From positions 1-17,396 of the forward strand of contig CAZWGB010000028.1 in assembly GCA_964633465.1 (NCBI GenBank): a stretch of DNA of 17,396 nucleotides. Reading direction: 5' to 3'. Below the pieces are notes generated by a model. It saw only the letters and a program-made list of their open reading frames with translations, was not told the DNA's origin and searched no databases. Source of the DNA: DTSX01 sp964633465. GTDB taxonomy: Bacteria > Pseudomonadota > Gammaproteobacteria > Steroidobacterales > UBA11654. This document shows positions 8,690-15,531 of the stretch, piece by piece. Position 1 is the stretch's first letter, and every line of letters begins with the position of its first letter. The position numbers and the translations under genes are program-made.

Positions 8690-9347
8690 TTTTCATGCCT
8701 CCGTTATAGGTAGCCTTGATGCCTTCTAGCAAAACTTCAATTGCTGTGACCACTACCTTCACATAATCATTGTTTACCCTACTGTGAAAAATATTTTTAC
8801 GTACAGCGTAATAAAAGAGGCCACCATGAAGTATCCAGAGTTGCTCGAGTTCCATGTCTCCAATAGGCATTGATTCCAAACTGGGTAAATTGCAGTGATC
8901 ACGAATTTCACCACACATAGGTTTCAGAAACTCATCCTCAATCATTCTAATGTAACGTCGGTTGATTGGATCCCCCTTTAGTCCAGAAAACATATAAATC
9001 CTGATCCATTCATAGCGATGAACGGTTTCTGCGTAATCAAGGTAAAAATTCTTCAGCCTTTCATCCAACGGAGTAGATCGATCAATGATTTTTTCTGCCC
9101 AACTTCTGTCTAGAGGTCGTACAAACACTTCATCAAAAACCCTGTCAATCAGTTCTTCTTTAGTCGGGAAGTAGCGGTAAAGAAGGGGTTGAGTGATACC
9201 AATTCTCTTTGCCAGCTCCCTTGTCCTGCCTCCAAATCCAACTTCGGCAAAAAATTGGATGGCTTCATCGACAATCTGTTGTTCTCGTACGTTTGGTGAC
9301 AGTCTACGTCTTTTAGCTTTATCCTTAATCACTTTTAGTTTTGCCAC
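8682..9347 (-). CDS. TetR/AcrR-family transcriptional regulator
   Basis: One-component DNA-binding regulator of 221 residues, usually a repressor released by a small ligand. A basic N-terminus (KDKAKRRRL) precedes the helix-turn-helix: REQQIVDEAIQFFAEVGF, then TRELAKRIGITQPLLYRYF (residues 42-60), then PTKEELIDRVF, a textbook TetR N-terminal domain. The remaining ~150 residues are the helical ligand-binding and dimer domain, too divergent to name a ligand. The start is GTG at 9347, chosen because a strong AGGGGG ribosome site ends 6 nt before it; an ATG 2 nt upstream is in another frame. It lies 2 nt after the MBL gene and overlaps the next gene by 8 bp, so it is inside the operon it may control. 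A candidate operator lies before the MBL gene at 11272-11294. Confidence 0.93.
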   Translation of the reverse strand: MAKLKVIKDKAKRRRLSPNVREQQIVDEAIQFFAEVGFGGRTRELAKRIGITQPLLYRYFPTKEELIDRVFDEVFVRPLDRSWAEKIIDRSTPLDERLKNFYLDYAETVHRYEWIRIYMFSGLKGDPINRRYIRMIEDEFLKPMCGEIRDHCNLPSLESMPIGDMELEQLWILHGGLFYYAVRKNIFHSRVNNDYVKVVVTAIEVLLEGIKATYNGGMKND

Positions 9348-9349
9348 AT

Positions 9350-11209
9350 CTATCCCCCTTTTAAATAATAAATAAAATCGTCGTACGAAACCGGTTCGCT
9401 ATCGTGCGAGCCAACCATGGTTTTGGGTTCAATCCCGTACAATTGAATAGCTCGGTACAATTCTTCAGTCGAGTATGTGGGCTTCCCATCGGGTGATCTT
9501 CTTTTACCAGCCTTTAACATCCGAGCTAAAGCTCCAATATATAAATCCCCTAGATACAGGATACCCTGATTTTCTACTTCTAAGATTAACATGTCTTTAC
9601 TGTGACGGTTGTATACGGGATAAATAATCACAGAATTGTCTTTTCCTGCGAGCCTCAATGGTTGATTATCAGCAACCGCGAGAACACTTGTTGCCACTGG
9701 ATTTCTGTCTAATGCGTCTGGAAGAATTGTTGATCTATTTCGATTGAGTACTTGTTTCGCCCAAATTTCAGCGTCCTCATGCACCACTATGGTTGCACCT
9801 GCAGCAGCGTATGTTCTGAACCCAACTGCATGATCAGCATGGTTGTGAGAAATAACTGCATAGGTTATTGGCTTTTTTGGAAAATTGAGTTTGATCCAAT
9901 CAATAACCGCTTCGCACTTAAGTTCATCCATCCCAGGCTCAATGATTAAAATACCCTTATCCAGTTCCACGACCATGGTGTAGGTGGCATCCGAGGGTGA
10001 TGGAATCATCAAATAGACTCCTTGACCCAGTTTTCTTGCTGCAATAGTTGGGCGAACCAGCTCTCGGGCTTTGGCTGCTGCAGCATAAGAATAGGACTGG
10101 ACGGTTTGACTTAAACGTTTGCCGCGTGAAGCTCTTTCTTTATTGTCAAGATAGACCACTCCTGCGGGTGGTAAGAAAAGATTGTGCTCCAACAGAGGAT
10201 TAAGTTTTATGTTTGAGCGATTAACATCCATGCTGGGTGCACCTGCTAATGAAATCTTTATTCGCATAGGAAAACTTACACCTTCAATTTTTTCCCAATC
10301 TGAATAAGTAACTTCTAATTCAACGTCGCCATAAACGTAATCTTTTTCCATAGTCGATAATTTTTCTATAAGTCCCGAGTTTTTATTGACATACAAGGTG
10401 ATTGGATAAACCTCGTCTTCAAGAACTAATTGATGATATTTTGAAGTTGGAAAGTCACGACTTTGCCATCTAGACAACCAGTTTGAATCAACTTCAAAAA
10501 AAACACGTTCTGCCACTGAATCTTTAAAATATTTAGTATCTTTCCATTTTTTTAGCCATGCATCATTGGTTACCAAAATTCGTTTTCCAGTTTCCCTAAA
10601 ACGGGATAAGGTGATAGGGAAGATCTCATCTGAACCAACCCGGTAAGCGTTTATCTCTGGTCTGCTCGTTTTTGGAATGAGTTGCAAACGCTTCTGTATC
10701 AGATCTTTGATTAGAAAATGTGGGTTAAGAAGACGTTCTGTTTTGGTCGTTACTGCGAGACGCTCAGGCGTCATTGCTTCATTTTCCGCACCTGTTTGCA
10801 GAAAAAAATCGTTGAACCCCATTAAATATCCCTGTTTGCTACCTACAACAATTTCAGTTACAGGCCGGACACCTCCCGCTCCAATGTATTGTCCAGTGTG
10901 CAAAAAATTGCCTCTAAAATTATTGGCCTTTATTGAGTGAAAAATTTCTGCTTCAGAAGCTGAATATCTGTGCAATCCTATCCCTGGCTCTGGACCTTGT
11001 CCCATCACATAACGTACCCTTTTACTTTCAATGGAAAAAGTCACAAGTCCATCGAGTTTTTCTTTGCCTCCAAGAGCCACTATTGCTTGTTCGAGAATCG
11101 TCTCCTGGTCAACATTCGAAATTTCACTCCTTGCACTTGAAAATATTGCAAGAGTGCTGAATACAATTACAGATGCAGTAACAAAAAATCTAAAAAATTT
11201 TGATCTCAT
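9350..11209 (-). CDS. Exported metallo-beta-lactamase-fold hydrolase with large N-terminal domain
   Basis: A 619-residue protein in two parts. Residues 1-29 form a Sec signal peptide (basic MRSKFFR, hydrophobic core, Ala-rich end SSARS), so it acts in the periplasm or at the cell surface. Residues ~30-390 are a beta-rich region I do not recognise, with strands such as DVELEVTYSDW that resemble lipoprotein-carrier-like sheets. Residues ~395-619 are the MBL fold: HNHADH gives His455, His457, Asp459 and His460, and His536 (NRHSKD), Asp555 (YLGDLY) and His602 (GSHDSEP) complete the two-metal set. It should therefore be an active metallohydrolase, but MBL enzymes cleave lactones, thioesters, phosphoesters, sulfates and more, so the substrate is open. 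AAGG 7 nt before the ATG is the ribosome site. It starts the tight minus-strand run with TetR, beta-HAD and RidA. Confidence 0.88.
   Translation of the reverse strand: MRSKFFRFFVTASVIVFSTLAIFSSARSEISNVDQETILEQAIVALGGKEKLDGLVTFSIESKRVRYVMGQGPEPGIGLHRYSASEAEIFHSIKANNFRGNFLHTGQYIGAGGVRPVTEIVVGSKQGYLMGFNDFFLQTGAENEAMTPERLAVTTKTERLLNPHFLIKDLIQKRLQLIPKTSRPEINAYRVGSDEIFPITLSRFRETGKRILVTNDAWLKKWKDTKYFKDSVAERVFFEVDSNWLSRWQSRDFPTSKYHQLVLEDEVYPITLYVNKNSGLIEKLSTMEKDYVYGDVELEVTYSDWEKIEGVSFPMRIKISLAGAPSMDVNRSNIKLNPLLEHNLFLPPAGVVYLDNKERASRGKRLSQTVQSYSYAAAAKARELVRPTIAARKLGQGVYLMIPSPSDATYTMVVELDKGILIIEPGMDELKCEAVIDWIKLNFPKKPITYAVISHNHADHAVGFRTYAAAGATIVVHEDAEIWAKQVLNRNRSTILPDALDRNPVATSVLAVADNQPLRLAGKDNSVIIYPVYNRHSKDMLILEVENQGILYLGDLYIGALARMLKAGKRRSPDGKPTYSTEELYRAIQLYGIEPKTMVGSHDSEPVSYDDFIYYLKGG
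9353..9358 (-). promoter_or_regulatory. Ribosome binding site deciding the TetR GTG start
   Basis: On the minus strand a run of five to six purines (GGGGGA) ends 6 nt before the GTG at 9347. It lies inside the last codons of the MBL gene, whose stop TAG is at 9350-9352. It is the strongest Shine-Dalgarno match seen in the minus-strand run and supports the GTG over any downstream start. Confidence 0.75.
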
Positions 11210-11271
11210 TGAAAAGCCTTATATCGAGTTAAATTAGTATTCTATCCTATGAAATGTCAGATAGATTTTCA

Positions 11272-11294
11272 ATTTAACTGATCAACCGATAAAT
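11272..11294. promoter_or_regulatory. Candidate TetR operator (imperfect 23 bp palindrome)
   Basis: In the 130 bp gap before the MBL gene, an ATTTA arm and a TAAAT arm enclose an almost symmetric core. Eight of eleven base pairs match around a central C, and the core includes TGATCA. TetR-family operators are often imperfect palindromes of about this size placed before the regulator's own operon, and a tetR gene sits second in this one. The site is AT-rich and was found by eye, so chance is a real alternative. No convincing -35/-10 pair was found nearby. Confidence 0.3.
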
Positions 11295-11339
11295 AAAATA
11301 ATGGATGATTTTTTTAACCCAGAACGAAACTGGATTCCA

Positions 11340-12338
11340 TCAAGAACGCCAGGGTGAGGGCTCTTGTTCTATAGAATACAATTCCAGACTTGATAAGCTA
11401 GGCGTTTTCGGGTCATACGTTTCTGGAGCGGTAAAATATTTTGGATAATGTTTCTCTACATAATCCAAAACCTGGCGACTGTGAACTGCTTCAAGATCTT
11501 CGCCTGAACCCATGAATGCAGCATAAATCATGTGCCCAGGTGTTTGCCCCATGAACATCCAAGGCAACCAAGGTGTGATCCTGTTCCAAGTTCCACTGAA
11601 AGGCAAAGTTGTAAAATTTGGATCTTGCATTTGTCCAGAGTCAATATGATAAGCAAAGGCTTCAGAGATCTGAACCATAGGTCCAGCAGATTCACGAACC
11701 CATTTTTCCGGATTAAGTGCATTCGGATAAAAAAGATTGATGTGGATCTCCATGTCAAGTCGATCACCATGTTGCTGCCAAGGCAAAATAAAAGGAATCC
11801 TTGGCGGTTCCTCCTGATTGAGATCCCCAAATTTAGGTGGTTTTGGAAAGTAATCTTCAATCACGTAATTAAAAGGGTCATTGGCAATATGTACAACTTT
11901 TACATCTTCATTAGTCAGGGGATTTCTCCATTCCTCTAGAACTTCTCCTGTTCTAAGATCCGTATACAACCCAACTTCTCTAAGTATCTTCGCATATGAC
12001 CCGTCTTCTTGCTTTTCCAGTCTGGAAACACCAAACCCTTGAATGCCCAGAAGATCTTTGATTGGCTGATGGGGTCTTACCGCCATGATATAGCCCTTGA
12101 ACCACCCAACTTTTTGTTGAGATTCATCAAGATCTCCATTCATTCTGGAATATGCTATTTTATTACCAACGCCTGTCCGTAAATCAACATAAGGTCCTGT
12201 TAGAGAGTCTCCTGTGGCTTGACCATAAGCTGAGGGTAAATCGGCACGGACATTTTCAGACAACAAACTCAGTGTTGTGAATCCTGCACTTAATGCTCCC
12301 AAGTTTCCAATATTCTTAAAAAAATCTCTTCTTTTCAT
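11340..12338 (-). CDS. DUF1838 family protein, Tat-exported
   Basis: Protein of 332 residues matching the uncharacterised DUF1838 family, recognisable by YVDLRTGVGNKIAYSR near the start of the mature part, GPMVQISEAFAY in the middle, and WMFMGQTPGHMIYAAF towards the end. The first residues MKRRDFFKNIG hold a twin-arginine motif (RRxFF), followed by a mild hydrophobic stretch and NVRA, a possible cleavage site. It is therefore probably folded in the cytoplasm and exported by Tat. The start at 12338 is chosen because GGGAG lies 7 nt upstream and the Tat leader then begins directly; an upstream ATG at 12380 would overlap the MFS gene and put 14 polar residues before the leader. It lies 17 bp after the MFS stop, so the two are surely co-transcribed. 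The biochemical function of the family is not known to me. Confidence 0.87.
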   Translation of the reverse strand: MKRRDFFKNIGNLGALSAGFTTLSLLSENVRADLPSAYGQATGDSLTGPYVDLRTGVGNKIAYSRMNGDLDESQQKVGWFKGYIMAVRPHQPIKDLLGIQGFGVSRLEKQEDGSYAKILREVGLYTDLRTGEVLEEWRNPLTNEDVKVVHIANDPFNYVIEDYFPKPPKFGDLNQEEPPRIPFILPWQQHGDRLDMEIHINLFYPNALNPEKWVRESAGPMVQISEAFAYHIDSGQMQDPNFTTLPFSGTWNRITPWLPWMFMGQTPGHMIYAAFMGSGEDLEAVHSRQVLDYVEKHYPKYFTAPETYDPKTPSLSSLELYSIEQEPSPWRS

Positions 12339-12345
12339 ATTTGTG

Positions 12346-12351
12346 CTCCCT
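12346..12351 (-). promoter_or_regulatory. Ribosome binding site deciding the DUF1838 start
   Basis: On the minus strand AGGGAG (plus CTCCCT) lies between the MFS stop codon and the ATG at 12338, with 7 nt spacing. This selects the Tat leader methionine over the ATG at 12380. Confidence 0.75.
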
Positions 12352-12354
12352 CTT

Positions 12355-13728
12355 CTAGGTATCTCTTTTTCTTCGTTCAAAGCATATCAAGAATAAAGCT
12401 AAAAGAAAAAGACTAACATTTGCAAAGCCTACCATCGTAAAGGGTGCAGTTGGGCTAACATTATCAAATAAATATCCTCCAATCACTGCGACCAGAAGAA
12501 TTCCGATTGCACCGAAAAAACTAAAGCCGCCAATCACTGCACCTCTGCCTTTAACAGGTGCGGCGCTGCCGATAAGAGAGATAGCTGATATGTTGGCAAA
12601 AATTTCTCCTAAGCCAAGCCATGCGGCACCTAAATGCATCTGGCTAAGAGATATTTGTGTGTTAAAAATAGAAAAACCTATTACCGTCTTAGCATTTACG
12701 GGATCTTCGACATACCCTAAGTATAAATAGCCGCCTGCAGCAATAAACATGGCAATAGCAAGAGCCATAACCCTATCGACTCGATCAATAAAAAAATTGA
12801 TTAATATAGCACCCGGGATCGCAAAAGCTTGGACTGTAACATAAAAACCTGTAGATAATTTAAAGGCTGCACCATAACTCAAACCTTGAGTGGTAGCTTC
12901 ATTAAATAGCCATAGTGAAAAAAAAGTACTAACAACTGATAAATCTCCCCTTGAGACAACTCCCGCAACATACGCTAAGGCCACTCTTGGATTTCTGGCA
13001 GACTTAAATGCTATTTTTAGGGTCGCCAAATAAGGTTCTTTTTTCGAGACCTGAGCAGGAGCTCCTTTTTTTAGATTGGTGAAAAGAATAGAAGCAACCA
13101 CAAGACACATAACTGCCGCTACCCATGCAGTGTAGCGACCTGCAAAAACATTGTCATAACCCATATCATTAAAAAAACCTGGCATGTTTCTAAAAGTTCC
13201 GATAATGAAAACCAATCCGAGTCCATTAAGGATTGACGTTGTCGCAATCAATTTGCCGCGAGTACTTTCATGCACATAATCGTTAGCGACTGTAGGCAAC
13301 ATCACGGTATTGGCAGCACAGCCAAGAGCAACAAAGATTCTGAAAAAAATCAGTTCTGTTGAATCGCCAGCCAACGGATAGAGAAAATAACCAATACCGA
13401 GTAAAAAGAAACCGGAAGAATAGACCAATCGCCTACCAACCTTGTCTGATAAAGCACCAAGAGTGCCGATAACTAGAATAACAACGATCTCTTGGACTGC
13501 TGTGAGTGTTCCTGCCAGCGCACCCGTTTCTTCCTGAGGGATTTCTAAAATTCTGAACATCAGAGGGCCAATTACATTCACAAAAGCCATACTAGCTATG
13601 CCAAAAAAAGCGCCAAAAAATAAGGTAAATAAATGCCGTTTTTCAATGTCTGGCATTAACAAAATAGGTCCAAACCTAAGACCCATCTCTTCTCTGGATG
13701 CGATTGAGTTTTCTCTATTTTCACTCAC
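12355..13728 (-). CDS. MFS transporter
   Basis: Inner-membrane permease of 457 residues with about 12 hydrophobic helices. The motif A loop between helices 2 and 3 is clear: GALSDKVGRR near residues 92-101. A charged central loop (KKGAPAQVSKKE) separates the two halves. It is not of the GPH type of the other transporter in this window, and the motifs do not tell substrate or direction. The start is GTG at 13728, without an evident ribosome site; the ATG at codon 15 is an alternative with a purine run too close upstream. The extra N-terminal residues are polar, so either start leaves the membrane part intact. It heads the minus-strand block, 17 bp ahead of the DUF1838 gene and divergent from the paraoxonase gene, with which it may share control. 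Confidence 0.9.
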   Translation of the reverse strand: MSENRENSIASREEMGLRFGPILLMPDIEKRHLFTLFFGAFFGIASMAFVNVIGPLMFRILEIPQEETGALAGTLTAVQEIVVILVIGTLGALSDKVGRRLVYSSGFFLLGIGYFLYPLAGDSTELIFFRIFVALGCAANTVMLPTVANDYVHESTRGKLIATTSILNGLGLVFIIGTFRNMPGFFNDMGYDNVFAGRYTAWVAAVMCLVVASILFTNLKKGAPAQVSKKEPYLATLKIAFKSARNPRVALAYVAGVVSRGDLSVVSTFFSLWLFNEATTQGLSYGAAFKLSTGFYVTVQAFAIPGAILINFFIDRVDRVMALAIAMFIAAGGYLYLGYVEDPVNAKTVIGFSIFNTQISLSQMHLGAAWLGLGEIFANISAISLIGSAAPVKGRGAVIGGFSFFGAIGILLVAVIGGYLFDNVSPTAPFTMVGFANVSLFLLALFLICFERRKRDT

Positions 13729-13753
13729 AATTATGGAATATTGCTCGATGCAG

Positions 13754-13778
13754 ACTTGAATAACAAGTAAGATTTACT
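13754..13778. promoter_or_regulatory. Overlapping inverted repeats in the divergent MFS/paraoxonase intergenic region
   Basis: Two perfect small inverted repeats overlap: ACTTG-AATAA-CAAGT at 13754-13768 and AGTAA-GAT-TTACT at 13766-13778. They lie in the only sizeable non-coding stretch between divergent genes, about where a regulator of both could bind. Arms of 5 bp are short and the region is AT-rich, so this is only a candidate operator. No clear sigma-70 promoter was recognised on either strand. Confidence 0.3.
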
Positions 13779-13889
13779 CAGTTTTAAGCAAAATAGGAAA
13801 TTAAAATAAAAATATTAAAGAAAATCTTCAGGATTTCATTAGCTGCTGTTGCATTCATTGGCATCCTCTCACTAATTGGACTCTACCGA

Positions 13890-14916
13890 ATGGATGCTTT
13901 CAAAACCATCGAAAACAATACTCCTGAATCCTGTAGAGCCCTGATTATGGATGGCAGTGCTGAAGATATCGAAATAGATTATGAAAGGGGTTACGCTTAC
14001 CTATCTATTCAAGATCGTGCAGCTTTGATTAGAGGCGAAATGGTTCAAGGTCGAATTGTCAAAATTAACTTGAATAAAAAACCATACGAAATCACTTCAG
14101 CGCTGAATGAGCAACCAGAACACTTAAGGCCTCATGGCATCAGTCTCCATATTGATGATAAAGGTAAAAGACATCTTGCGGTCATTAATCATCCAAAAAA
14201 TAGAGGCTTGGAGCCAGAGAATGTAGATCTTTTTTCTGAAAAAAATAATGGTATTTTTAAATATACTAAAACAATTTCAGACCCACTCTTTAAAAGTCCA
14301 AATGATCTTCTTTTGGTATCAAAAAACCAATTCTATGTTGGCAACGACAAAGGTGGTGAAACTAGTTTGGATAAAATTCAGGAAAATCTTGGACGCCCAA
14401 TGTCAAATATTGCCTATTTTGACGGAAACTCAACCTCAGTTGCAGCGAGAAACTTGTCTCAAGTCTCAGGAATTAATATTTCCAAGGACCAAAATTTGAT
14501 TTTTGCATCAGAAACAACTGCTAAAAGGATCTCGGTTTTTCATCGGAATATGAACAATGGAACATTGAAAAAAATCCATCGGATAAAACTGGATGGATCC
14601 CCTGATAATATTAATGTTTCTGAAGATAATTCATTGGTTGTGGCAACCATACCCAAAGTTATGNNNNNNNNNNATTGCTTTGAAAAAAGGAGAAATTAAG
14701 CCATCCCCTTCTCAGGTAATCCAAATTAAATACAAAACGACTGTGAAGCATAATGATTCTACTCTGAGGGAATTAAAAGTTAGGGATTTAGAAAAAAATG
14801 AGCTATTCATGAGTGATGGCACTGATATTTCTACAGCAAGTGTTGGTGCAATATTGGACAATCGCTTATTTATAGGCTCAATTGACGATAATAAAATACT
14901 CATTTGTGACTTATAA
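13890..14916 (+). CDS. Paraoxonase/arylesterase family lactonase, interrupted by an assembly gap
   Basis: Six-bladed beta-propeller related to mammalian PON1-3, calcium-dependent lactonases and arylesterases. Counting from ATG 13890, the PON1 features all have counterparts: calcium ligands Glu25-Asp26, Asn138-Asp139, Asn196 and Asp239-Asn240; the His dyad His82 (RPHGIS) and His101 (VINHPK); and a disulfide pair, Cys15 and the Cys in the final ICDL. Ten Ns at 14664-14673 split it: the left part is in frame 3 and the right part in frame 1, yet the right part holds the PON C-terminus, so this is one gene and not a pseudogene. The frame stays open upstream to 13797 and encodes a basic-hydrophobic signal anchor (KKIFRISLAAVAFIGILSLIGLY) aligned with the PON1 leader, but has no ATG, GTG or TTG there. 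The true start may be ATA 13806 or ATT 13800, with AGGAAA at 13795-13800. Probably periplasmic and membrane-anchored. Confidence 0.85.
14664..14673. other. Assembly gap (10 Ns) inside the paraoxonase gene
   Basis: Ten unknown bases. The codon before ends at 14663 and the codon after begins at 14674, so the missing length must be a multiple of three if the gene is intact. Ten is therefore a placeholder. Compared with remembered PON1 sequence, the gap hides between zero and a few residues. Confidence 0.95.
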
Positions 14917-14931
14917 TGGGTTTTAGCAGAC

Positions 14932-15528
14932 ATGAATGATGAGCCTATAAAAGATTTTCAAGCACACGTTTCTAAAGAAAGAACCCATCTTTCCCAAGTG
15001 AGAAGAGCGTTCACCGCCGGTCTTGAAATAGAAACTATCGATCCAGGTCTAGTGAATTTTTACGTTGTCTGCTGCGATTATTTGGAATATGCATTGAGTC
15101 GCTTAATAGCTCAAGACAATATTTTGCATGATCTATTGGTTCCGCACATCGAACCGACAAACCAGGAATATTTGGACAAGCTCACAAGACTTGAAAAAGG
15201 CTTGAATGCAATGGATGCTTCGATTGAGAAACTGAGTGCTGCAAAAAACAATTTAATCAAGTCCGGGTTGTATGAAGCAGAAGAGTTTAAAGAAAAAGCA
15301 CGTTCATTTTTAGATGTTTTTCTTAATATGCTTGCATCCAACCGACATTCTACAATTGATTTAGAACAGAAAATTTTTACGCCTAAAGATTGGGAAAAAC
15401 TTGCAGGTGTTACAGAAGAAAGTATTCAGGTGGAGGAAAAATTATTTCTCAACACAAAACTTTCTGCGCCTAAAGGTTGTGACCCAGATAGTTTCCCTCC
15501 TCTTGGACATCACCAACAACCGAGCTAA
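14932..15528 (+). CDS. Hypothetical all-helical protein, possibly hemerythrin-like
   Basis: Protein of 198 residues with no signal peptide and no family I can name firmly. It looks like a bundle of long amphipathic helices: residues ~5-30, 38-75 (with paired Cys47-Cys48), 77-110 and 114-150, followed by a Pro/Gly-rich tail. Histidines at 12, 19, 66, 72 and 139, and the segment HSTIDLEQKIF (His139, Glu145), loosely recall the HxxxE metal-ligand pattern of hemerythrin-like domains, but the spacing is not a clean match. The ATG lies 15 bp after the paraoxonase stop, and the stop lies 3 bp before the SDR start, so it is in the middle of a three-gene run. The DNA between has no strong ribosome site. 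It is surely a real gene by context and length; the function is unknown. Confidence 0.75.
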   Translation: MNDEPIKDFQAHVSKERTHLSQVRRAFTAGLEIETIDPGLVNFYVVCCDYLEYALSRLIAQDNILHDLLVPHIEPTNQEYLDKLTRLEKGLNAMDASIEKLSAAKNNLIKSGLYEAEEFKEKARSFLDVFLNMLASNRHSTIDLEQKIFTPKDWEKLAGVTEESIQVEEKLFLNTKLSAPKGCDPDSFPPLGHHQQPS

Positions 15529-15531
15529 AAA

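Noticed and set aside
11316..11336. Hairpin just after the DUF1838 stop codon (7 bp stem with one G-U pair, 7 nt loop), considered as a terminator
   Set aside because: On the minus-strand transcript it is followed by an A run and not a U run, so it is not a normal intrinsic terminator. At most it is a transcript-end or stability element.
12339..12380. Earlier ATG for the DUF1838 gene at 12380
   Set aside because: It overlaps the MFS gene and places 14 polar residues ahead of the Tat leader, while the ATG at 12338 has a good ribosome site 7 nt upstream.
13890..14916. Paraoxonase gene as a pseudogene
   Set aside because: The only break is the run of Ns; both sides carry conserved PON motifs, including the two disulfide cysteines and the normal C-terminus.
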